Positions 55,828 to 64,000 of a DNA stretch of 64,000 nucleotides are shown piece after piece. Origin of the DNA: Stereocaulon alpinum (Eukaryota; Ascomycota; Lecanoromycetes; Lecanorales; Stereocaulaceae); assembly GCA_018257865.1 (NCBI GenBank), contig JAEUBA010000047.1, forward strand, positions 1-64,000, written 5' to 3'. Every line of letters starts with the position of its first letter. Position 1 is the stretch's first letter. The translations under genes and the position numbers were made by a program. The notes beneath the pieces are model-generated. The model searched no databases and had not been told where the DNA came from. It worked only from the letters and a program-made list of their open reading frames with translations.

Positions 55828-57131
55828 ATGCATCTTCTTCAACTTGCGGCCGCTTCGGCCCTTGCCACAATAGTTACAGCAGCTCCCACTTCCGATGTAT
55901 CAAAGCGCGGAGTCGGAGTCTCCATCAAAGGCGCCACTAAATTCACCGTGCCCCAACGACAGCCAGCTCTGCCAGGCAAAAAGATAGCCGGACCGATTGC
56001 TCTGGCGCGCGTCTATGGAAAGTTCGACAAAACCGCACCAGCGAACGTCTCCAGCGCTGCTTCGGCCGCCGCTGGCTCCGACGATGGCACGGTCCCTGCA
56101 GATCCAGAGCAATTCGATCAGGCGTATCTGGAGGCCGTCACTATTGGTGGTCAGACCTTGAACCTTGACTTTGATACTGGATCGTCTGACTTGTAAGTAC
56201 CTTCCTATTTCGGACTGATACTTTTTATCTCGCATGAGCTAACCAAATACGTAGATGGGTCTTCTCATCTGAATTGCCAGCAGGCGAACAGGCGAATCAC
56301 GCCATCTATAACCCAGCTAATTCAGGCACCTCCAAACAACTTCCAGGCGAGACATGGTCCATCAAATACGGTGATGGCAGCTCCGCCAGCGGTGATGTCT
56401 ACACCGACACCGTAGCCGTCGGTGGCACTACCGTCACAGGACAAGCCGTAGAACTAGCCAAAACCATCAGCGCCTCATTCGCTCAAGACCAAAGCGACGG
56501 ACTCCTCGGCCTCGCCTTCTCCTCCATCAACACCGTAACCCCAGACCAACAAAAGACCTTTTTCGACAACTCCGCCGGACTCCTCAGCTCCCCACTCTTC
56601 ACCGCCGATCTCAAAAAGGGCAAGCCAGGCAGCTACAACTTCGGCTACATCGACAACGCCGCCTACACCGGCAGCATCACCTACACAGCCGTCGACAACT
56701 CGCAGGGATTCTGGGGCTTCACTGGCGCAGGCTACACAGTCGGCACCGGCGCCCCCGTTTCCGAAAGTATCCCCGCCATCGCCGACACTGGAACTTCTCT
56801 CCTCCTGCTGCCCGACGACATCGTAACAGCATACTACGCCCAAGTTCCCGGCTCCTCCAACAGCCAAGCTGACGGCGGCTACATCTTCCCCTGCAGCGCT
56901 GCGCTCCCTGACATTTCGTTCCAGATCGAGAGCTATAGCGCTGTGGTGCCGGGTAATTATATGAATTACGCGCCGCTTTCGGCTGGGAGTGCGTCTTGCT
57001 TTGGGGGCATTCAGAGCGATGCTTCTATTGGGTTTTCGATCTTCGGGGATGTTTTTTTGAAGGCGCAGTTTGTTGTTTTTGATAATGCGGCTGGTGGTCC
57101 TCAGCTTGGGTTCGCTGCTAAGAATCTGTAA
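55828..57131 (+). CDS. Secreted pepsin-like aspartic protease (413 aa)
   Basis: Two exons (55828-56192, 56255-57131) joined by a 62-nt intron (GTAAGT...CGTAG) that splits the first active-site motif; 1,242 nt in phase. Signal peptide MHLLQLAAASALATIVTAAP, then a basic propeptide to about residue 95. The two catalytic motifs are DTGSS (Asp 116) and DTGTS (Asp 299), with the flap Tyr in KYGDGS (160) and a C-terminal Cys pair (FPCSAAL...ASCFGG). Length and motifs match aspergillopepsin/penicillopepsin-type A1 peptidases. It digests protein outside the cell at acid pH. Codon use is GC-rich in the second exon, producing long antisense frames that are shadows. Intact, with a TATA-like box upstream. 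Confidence 0.93.
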
Positions 57132-57576
57132 GGGATGGTGTGACATATATTTCTTGGATTGGGGATCATTGTTTTTTTTCTAATCACTTGGGCTGGGACT
57201 GAGGCAGGCTTTTGTGGTGCGGAAAGGTGTTGTATACTATTTTCTTGCACACTGTTTTGGTTCTTGATTGGATATAGAACGTTTCATTAACCCTGTGATG
57301 GATTGTCTACAACCAAACCTACCCCATCTCCAAAGTTCCAGGTACCATTCTCAAACCCAGTCTTCAGACAAGAAAATTCGCCATCCTCGGTCCATCCTTT
57401 TAGCAAATCATCTCATGCTTTGTACCTTTTCGGATAAGGTATCCAAGAAACGTCACCGCGCATGCATACGCACCAACGCACCCGTCTACATGCAGCTACC
57501 TAAGTACGTACCTCACCCTACCTCACATTACCTTATTCACCCTACCTTATCCACCATACCTTATCTAGTGTACATG

Positions 57577-57600
57577 CGGATAAGGATAAGGATAAGGATG
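57577..57600 (+). repeat. (GGATAA)n microsatellite
   Basis: Four near-perfect GGATAA/GGATAAG units in a row, followed by related GCGGATACG units; the complementary TTATC pattern (CCTTATC) also recurs just upstream, 57,520-57,566. Confidence 0.6.
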
Positions 57601-57710
57601 CGGAAGCGGATACGCCACCCCACCACACGCACAACAAGCACAATACCACCTTCCCGATCAGGACATAAGGTAGGGAAGATAAACTGCGTATGCGCGACGT
57701 GGCGATACTA

Positions 57711-57842
57711 TGCCCTGCACTGCACTGCACTGCAATGCAATGCGATGTAGCGTAATCCAATGCAAGGTTATGCGATGTAATGTAATGCGATGCACTGCGC
57801 TGCTATGCAATGCAGTGTACGATGATACCATGCGCTGCACTG
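57711..57842 (+). repeat. Degenerate pentanucleotide repeat (TGCAN)
   Basis: About 26 units of TGCAC, TGCAA, TGCGA, TGTAA and similar in head-to-tail order over 130 bp. Creates long open frames on both strands that are not genes. Confidence 0.75.
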
Positions 57843-58603
57843 GCGATCTATCCCTATCTCGCTTCCGTCATTGACGTTCTCAGTCCAGACTCCAGCCCAT
57901 ACACTTCACGAATGTATCGATTCTTGTACGTCGATAAAGTAAAGGGAAGGGGTTCTGAGCGCTGTACTCTGGTGAGGACAAGGTTGATAGGTGAGTAGTT
58001 AGGTGGTGGGATTATAGCTACAGTACAGTGGTGAAAATCGACGCTTGAGCAGCGGATAAGATGTGTATCTGGAATGAAATGGAATGAAATGAAATGGGAG
58101 GTAAGGTACATACTCAGTAAGCTACCTTTCACTGAAACCCTATCAAGCCAAACCAGCTAATACAATACACACGAGACCAAGCCAAGCCTATACGTTTGTT
58201 CATTCGGTATTATAGCGTTCTATATAAATGTAATATCTACGCTACATTCCCTCCCTTCCATCCTCTGAGGTGGGAGGGAGAGTCCATCCCTGCACTTGTA
58301 ATACATACGCTTAGAATTCCTTCTCAACGAAAACATCAAACGGGTTCCACGGCCATAGAGTAAGAAGGAAAAAGCGGCGAGAATGTCAAGGAAAGGGGGA
58401 GAAAGAGGCAGGGGCAGCGGGCGTAGTAGTGTTATTTATTTCGAGCAGTAACAGTTTGAATAAAACGCATCATCCTCTACCTGATTCATTCTCTAGGAGG
58501 ATTACTTATTGCCTATCTTTGCTCTTGCATGCCTATCCGCATCCAAACGCACCCACACCATCAGGTATTATTTTCGAAAACGCTTCTCCATCTATGGCGA
58601 GTA

Positions 58604-58928
58604 GTGTCTTCTTTGTAGGGTGCTAGCGAGGTTGGAAGGGAGAGGGAGGGAAGGGTGATGGGTTTGGGATTTAGCTAGCAGGAGTGAATTGGTTAGGCTA
58701 GACGGTACTAAAAGTGCGTGAAAGGAAGAAGGAGATGGAAAGGGAAAGAGAACGGGGAAAAAGGGGTGGGAAGGAATAGAACGAGGCAATCAGCGGACTC
58801 GAAAACTCTTCTATACCCACATCAACTATTGTCTTCTTTGTAGGGTGCTAGAGAGGTTGTATGTATGTATATAGTCGTTGTTGGCTTGGTTTGGGGTCTA
58901 GCTAGCAGGAGCGAGTGGGTTGATTAGG
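58604..58928 (+). repeat. Duplicated segment, copies 58604-58697 and 58829-58928
   Basis: GTCTTCTTTGTAGGGTGCTAG, GAGGTTG, then TTTGGG and AGCTAGCAGGAG blocks recur in the same order 225 bp apart. Non-coding and purine-rich between. Confidence 0.7.
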
Positions 58929-58947
58929 TTAGATTGATTAGTTGGGT

Positions 58948-59170
58948 TCTGGGAGCGGGAGGGTGAGGGGAGGGAAAGGTGAGGGGAGGGAAAGGTGAGG
59001 ATTGGGAACACGGTGAGGGCTGGGGGTGAGAGGGAGAGGGAACGGGGTGAAAAAGAGGTGAATAAGGGATACAGAGAGAGAATGAGGGCAAGGGGAAAAG
59101 AAAGGGAGAGGGGAAATGGTGAGGGGTGGGAATACATGGAGGAAGGGGACGTAGCAAAGGAGGGGATTCT
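58948..59170 (+). repeat. Polypurine tract, G-rich
   Basis: Plus strand is mostly A and G for about 220 bp, including two copies of GAGGGGAGGGAAAGGT and repeated GGG runs that could form a G-quadruplex or triplex. Confidence 0.7.
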
Positions 59171-59526
59171 GGAGGGGGTGTTGACGACTGGCTCTGGATG
59201 AGGTTTGATTTGAGACATAAGGTAGGAGTGTTTGTTGTGGGTGGTTGGGTTTGGGACATCATGGTATGGTGTGTAAGGTGGTGAGTGAGTGGTCGGAAAG
59301 AGGGTTTGTGGTAGAGTTGGGCTTAAAGCAAGCAGCGTTGACGAGATGAGAGCGAAGGGCTAAAGTCTTCAAATCCGGCAGCCTCGTCCTAAAGCAGATA
59401 GGCATATCACAGCATACTAGCAACGTGTTCGCTTCTCATAGAGTTGAAAGTCGAAAAGGGAGGAGATCCGGTATTCTAGGAATGAGTGGTCTTTATGATA
59501 GCATTTTGTTTGATCCGTTGATCCCG

Positions 59527-60323
59527 TTATGACGTTGAAATGTTCGACCGCAGCTTGAAAGCTTCACTAACAGTCCTGTTTACCCCTTGACTCACATTGA
59601 ACCTACTCAGCACAGTCTCGTTAACAGTCCCATTCACGAACAACTCCAGCAAATTCGGCTGGACATCCATCGGCGTATTCTGAATCTCATTGCATAATCC
59701 ATCAAACAAAGCGCCAGCCTCCCACATGATAAGAACAAGCCCAGAATACGGTTCTTCGTCTATATCCGTCAGCGATGACACCAGGTGTGACTCTATTGCA
59801 GAGAGTCTACGTACAAGCTGGTATTATAACACTGCCACCCGCGCCAGGAGTTATACATTGGTAAATAAGGTCGTCTCCGCTTGTCCTCACACGGGTCCAG
59901 CTGTTCAGGCTGGGGAGTACGTGCAAAGGGCGCGGTGAAACGTGATTGAAGAGCGCGATATTACAATCACCTGTGATCCCGGTTATTAGCTTGGCAAGTT
60001 CTCCATTCTTCTTGGTTTACCTCGACTGGCAAGCAAGCGTATACATCGCTTGGGAAGGAACGTATACCTTTGCTCCAAAAAGCGGGCAACTGCATAATTC
60101 GCGTGAAAAGATGGTTCTCGACTCCAGGATAATCAAAGCCATCCCCAGCCCGTACTTGTTCTTCATCGAAAAAACGATTCAGATCATCTTGGGAGTCTCC
60201 AATAGATTGTAAGAGTGCCGCGCAGTTTCTCGATTCAGGCGAGCCATAATATCCTGCATCACAGCGGAGTGGTTCCGCGTGTATCAAGCATGCACATACT
60301 GCCAAGATTATCAACGTCAACAT
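59527..60323 (-). CDS. Small secreted protein, pair B copy 1 (214 aa)
   Basis: Three exons (60323-60068, 59970-59815, 59759-59527) with introns of 97 and 55 nt (GTATAC...CACAG, GTACGT...TATAG); phases fit, 645 nt. Signal peptide MLTLIILAVCACLIHA. The mature part has LRCDAGYYG, RNCAALL, a W-S-K-G-D-C join across intron 1 (CNIALF), YQCITPGAGGSV, and then YSGLVLIMWEAGALFDGLC. Asn-x-Thr/Ser sites (NGT, NET, NVS, NRT, NIS) suggest N-glycosylation near the C-terminus. The neighbouring gene at 60,751 has the same exon plan and landmarks, so these are tandem duplicates. Function unknown; extracellular. Confidence 0.75.
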
Positions 60324-60750
60324 TTGTGGAAAAACCGTCGATATACTAGAATACGGGTTAAGATCTCGATAGCGATATAAGACTCTGTAAATGCAATTGT
60401 GAGGGGTCTATGGCTCTTGGTGCTCGACCGGCTAATTTGAGCCAAACCAGTGCGTCGGGTGTGAGATGCTTCAACCCCGTACGCGACCTGCATCGACGTC
60501 GCCTAATGAGTCAAACCTTGGCTACTCCCGGCGAGACTTTAAGGTCTCACTTCCCAGTGCCTCTTTTAACGGAACAGCGGATGCTGTTGCGCAAGCTATG
60601 AGACGTTTTAATTTCGGTTTGGGAACGAGCTTGATTCGTTAGCTCACAGAAGAGCACGGTCTCGCTATTTCAGATTCACTGCTCGTGATAACAGTGGGTG
60701 AAACGATCTAGCATATTCTCAAACCACTGAAGATGCACTGAGCAAGGTAA

Positions 60751-61490
60751 TTACCCCGCTGCTATTGAAGAGTTGACCACGGCTGACCGGCCGAGCAACG
60801 ACGCCGGCTCGTTTGGGTCAAGTCCTCGAACGTAGCTCGACATGTAGGTGTTCATCACGTTTTCAAACATCGAGCCTTGGGCGTAGATGTAAACCACTTT
60901 GGCATTTGGTGGCCCCACTGAAAACCATATCAGTATCTGGTCCAGCTTCGAAATCTACCGCAGAACAGCACATACTATTGGCAAAGAGAACCCCTCCAGC
61001 CCCATCACCTTTGATCACGCATGCCGTCACGTTGTCGATGACAGCGTTGAGAATAGTCCTCCATGTGTCAACGCTTGTAGCTTGATGGACAACACCTATT
61101 TCATCGGCAACACTCATCAACGCGCAACGACACGTTCCTTTAGTTGAACCAGCGATCAGTACGCGATACGATGCCTATCGAATGGCTGGCTTTGAAAGCT
61201 GTAGACGAACCTTGACGCCATACTTTGGGTAATTGCACCATCTCGGTACGGAAAGGGTTGGACACGGGAGAGAATACTGGTCGTAGGAATTTGGGCTCGA
61301 CAAAATATCGTGGTATTTCAAGTGGAATGTGCGGCGAGTTCCGGCCACCTGGTAGCTGCTCGTATAGTTCTACGCAGTCTGTGGGGTCCGGCCTGCCGTA
61401 AAGGGTGCTGTCGCATTTGAGTTGAGCAAAGACACAGGAGAGGTGTAGAGACAGCGCAGACCAGATCAAAAAGTAGTGCCCGGTATTCAT
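60751..61490 (-). CDS. Small secreted protein, pair B copy 2 (202 aa)
   Basis: Three exons (61490-61211, 61137-60976, 60917-60751) with introns of 73 nt (GTTCGT...TAAAG) and 58 nt (GTATGT...TTCAG); 609 nt in phase. Signal peptide MNTGHYFLIWSALSLHLSC ends near VFAQ; an in-frame Met 15 codons upstream is less likely. Landmarks equal those of the neighbour: LKCDSTLYG, TDCVELY, LPKVWRQGTC at the intron 1 join, TACVIKGDGAGGV, then AKVVYIYAQGSMFENV. The intron positions and phases are identical in both genes. The same landmarks occur, less exactly, in the pair at 39-41 kb. Extracellular; function unknown. Confidence 0.75.
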
Positions 61491-62342
61491 GGTGACGCTG
61501 AGTACGATGAAAGACTGAATGACATCAAAGCCCATTGTCCAGCTCTTGTAGGGCGCATAATGGCCATACTGAAAATAGATCTCCGAGCTTTGACCTGAGA
61601 TCTCCAGAGTTTGACTTGACGGAAGAAGGGGCCATTCGATATAAATGTCCTGATGCGGGTCTGACTAGGCGCAGAGCGTAGAAGCCGTAGCAGACGGTAA
61701 CCGGTTGCAGCTAGGCGATAGCCGCTTCACTGAAACTTGCGATTAGTCATGACCAGGAGAGACGTGCTCACGATGAACTTACCCTTGTGCCGGTAAGACC
61801 TTATGCAGTGTCTTGATGACAGCCAATGACGCTGTTGTTCTGAGTGTACGTTCTACCGCGTCGGTTTCAAAGATCATACACATTGTAGAAGCCTGTCTGT
61901 TGCATCTTCATCCATCTGAAGCCTGGAATGTGTAAGGTCTGGGTCTTTCACCACATCCTAAGTATATCGTCAAATGAAGTCGATACTATTATTCAAGATC
62001 AAGCATGCGAGAATTGCACTCTACTGCTTGCGTCATCGTTGTACCGCCGGATAATCGATGTCAGTATTCAAAAGAGATGTCTGGCATTGATTGATGTCCG
62101 GTCGATGAAGTTGACGATGATATCGTGGGACGTGCGCCGAGAACAACTTTCCTAGACGAGGGTTGAAGATGGTGGACGGTGGCATGGACGAAGTACCTAA
62201 TACTGTCCTGAGTTTCACTAGCAACAATTCGACAGGCTCAAATTCCGAGAGTGATTAGTCCGATGTTGTAGGGTGATGGCGTCCATCAAATGTAATCTGA
62301 GCCGCGAGATATTGCCTCTCAATACCACGATTCTAGGGTCAA
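61491..62342. other. Intergenic
   Basis: Promoter side of secreted gene B2 and the 3' side of the F-box-like pseudogene. No motif in the short frames at 61,928-62,155 or 62,033-62,227. Confidence 0.4.
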
Positions 62343-63002
62343 TCAATTCCTCTTGAAATAGTAGTCGCCTACCAAGGTGCGAATGTTTCGGTAACGGCTG
62401 TGGAGGCACTCCCTCATCAGATCACTCGTCGGCTTTCTACCGTCATCGTCCACCTCGATGATAAAGGAGCTCGGCAGCTGATGGACAATGTATTGCAGGA
62501 AAGCCCTGAGGCGTACCATCCACTCTTCCATATCCAGCTCCAACGAGAAGATTGCTTTGTTCGGGCTAGCGTGCAAAGGCTGTTGAGCCATGATTGACAA
62601 GTGACTTAAGCCGGCAAGAATGGGAGACCATAGCGTAGGGTCCAACATTTCAGCGTAATCAGCACAATAAGGTTGCATAATAACCTCTATTTTCCGCATT
62701 CTTCGTAGGTTGGCTTCTGTAAACACTTCTTGAGGGTCGAATCCTCCACCTCCGGGAAGAAAGACTCGGAAGACGTTCTCACCGTAGAGAACGTCTATAG
62801 CCTCAAGTCCGACGGTTTTGGACACAAGTAGAAGGCTCTTCTTGATGTCGAGGAGACCGCGTTCAGACAAGTTCTCTGATTCCATAGAGTTTATGCTACT
62901 GAGTCTGATGGGATCCTCGCGCACAAGACAGTATTAATAGATGTGCAGTCGGATCTCCACAGGGATTTCAAGCAAACCAATGGGCGGTTTCGAAGATGGC
63001 AT
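62343..63002 (-). pseudogene. F-box-like (2EXR-type) gene with one nonsense codon
   Basis: An ATG at 63002 opens IGLLEIPVEIRLHIY, the fungal F-box-like start, then TAA at 62936-62934, then the same frame continues for about 195 codons with LLLVSKTVGLEAIDVLYGEN, the next conserved block of the family (LLxVSRQxxxEAxxxLYxxN). Only one stop interrupts about 218 codons. A Gln or Tyr codon is expected there. It may be a recent pseudogene, a readthrough product, or a sequencing error; the open downstream frame argues for very recent loss. Confidence 0.7.
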
Positions 63003-63713
63003 GATCTTGATGATATGTTGTCGGTGCCGAAGGAAATTGTCTGAGAGAATGACGCTGAGGAGAAAGAAGGAAGCAGGAGACGAAGTTGGTGTCCGACAAG
63101 GGAATATATTTGCGGATGTCTGGATTGGGGGCCGAACCTACCCTAAGCGCTAAGGGCCCCGCTATACCTAAACCGCCTTAGGGTACTCCAGGGCGACTTG
63201 GGCGGGGCTTCATTGCACCGCAACGGGCTGCAAGATGTCGTTCCCCATGAGTACAGTACTAAGGCGTTCGCTTCGGTATTCTTTTAGTGTGCACACGCTG
63301 TCAGTGCTACTACTACTGTACGAGGATTGGGGTTCGCAGGGCGGACTTTCGCTGTTGTCCGCAATCACAGATAGGTACGGATGAAGAGTGCGACAACACC
63401 ATTGCCCTTGAAGCCCCACGCATCCACGAGTACGACGATCCAGTCTTGACATTATTCCTACAATGGCTCATTGCGATCAGGTAGCAAGATTCAGATACCC
63501 ACGGTGGCCTCCTTATCATCTCAAGATGGACTTGGAGCTTGTCCGACCACCTCGTCCCTTCAAGATATACTCTCCTTTCTTTCGGAACACCTCCCAGTCA
63601 ACAGGCGCATCGCAAAGTTGTGACCCCCTAAAGCTCCCCTTCTATCACCCCACAGAGACGCCCCCTTTAAGTCAACAAAGATACACTCGTACATACATCC
63701 TACATTCGCTGCC
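63003..63713. other. Intergenic, divergent
   Basis: Between the F-box-like pseudogene (minus) and the start of the putative MFS gene (plus). Short frames on both strands near 63,210-63,520 have no motif. Confidence 0.4.
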
Positions 63714-64000
63714 ATGGGCGAACAACACCAGACAGCCGACGCTGAGAAAGTCGTCGAATCCTGGACACCCTCCATACCAGCTCCCACGAATTCAGCGATG
63801 ATGCTTGGAAAGACTCCTTCATACCCTGATGCCGACCTGGAACGTGAGGACAGATCGGTGGAACAGGCTACAGAGCAGCCTTCAATCGGTCAACAGATCG
63901 AGCAGAACTTTCCAAGCACAACACGATTGGTTCCAATTGTTGTTGCGCTCTAAATGAACCCCTTCCTTGTTGCTATCGTTAATCAACCCACTCTACCGTA
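63714..64000 (+). pseudogene. 5' end of a putative MFS transporter (partial, with stop)
   Basis: ATG at 63714 (GCCATGGG context) begins a polar acidic N-terminus with EDRSVEQATEQPSI, then RLVPIVVAL, a stop (63951-63953), then MNPFLVAIVNQ. MFS drug-type transporters have RLxxIVVALxMxxFLVAxD at this point, where the first helix starts, so the stop falls inside helix 1. The DNA after it keeps the expected register to the window edge. An intron could remove the stop, but I see no donor before it. Most of the gene lies outside the window. Confidence 0.45.

Larger units (their letters stand above)
57132..59526. other. Low-complexity, repeat-rich intergenic region
   Basis: No gene supported. Holds a short GGATAA array, a degenerate 5-bp satellite, a duplicated 95-bp segment and a long purine tract, listed separately. 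Confidence 0.5.

Noticed and set aside
56475..57146. 223-codon minus-strand frame opposite the aspartic protease
   Set aside because: Shadow of GC-rich codon use in a clearly real gene; Gly/Val-rich without motifs.
57268..57750. 160-codon plus-strand frame
   Set aside because: Runs through the GGATAA and TGCAN microsatellites; low complexity.
58898..59262. Pro/Ser-rich minus-strand frames
   Set aside because: Direct consequence of the purine tract on the plus strand.

Overview
The window looks like accessory DNA of a filamentous ascomycete (Pezizomycotina). Spliceosomal introns of about 46-160 nt with GT...AG ends break most genes. Recognisable families are typical of these fungi: a PTH11/rhodopsin-like membrane protein, a HeLo-like/DUF7580-type protein, a type I metacaspase, a pepsin-like secreted protease, a CorA-like channel, F-box-like relics and small secreted proteins. 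Two AT-rich blocks (1-4262 and about 15,520-21,860) have almost no CpA or TpG but keep CpG, which is the signature of repeat-induced point mutation (RIP). The species cannot be named from sequence alone.

Layout. 1-4262: RIP-killed Ty3/gypsy retroelement, minus strand, cut by the window edge. 4263-12,249: decayed DNA with short repeats, an aldo-keto reductase pseudogene and ankyrin genes or relics. 12,250-13,463: intact PTH11-like gene (minus). 15,448-21,934: one 6.5-kb element with inverted ends of about 150 bp and a RIP-inactivated integrase-type DDE domain. 22,852-23,314: two-exon secreted proline-rich protein. 23.3-29.7 kb: mostly decayed, including a long ankyrin pseudogene with an 18-bp minisatellite. 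29,982-34,305: three intact genes for predicted membrane or coiled-coil proteins. 34.3-37.6 kb: gene-poor, with a relic. 37.6-41 kb: a SET-domain gene and a tandem pair of secreted four-Cys proteins. 41,409-53,267: the best preserved stretch, holding a 1,053-residue CorA-like protein, a HeLo-like/DUF7580-like protein divergent from a protein kinase, and a type I metacaspase. 55,828-57,131: secreted aspartic protease. 57.1-59.5 kb: low-complexity DNA. 59,527-61,490: a second tandem pair of secreted proteins. 62.3-64 kb: an F-box-like pseudogene and the start of a possible MFS transporter.

Functional reading. The HeLo-like gene, the kinase and the metacaspase lie within 8 kb and suggest a regulated cell-death or non-self recognition neighbourhood; this is inference. 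The two secreted pairs share a Cys/Trp/Gly-Gly pattern and may be one fast-evolving effector-type superfamily. Most exon structures were rebuilt by hand from splice signals, reading phase and remembered family motifs; no database search was possible.
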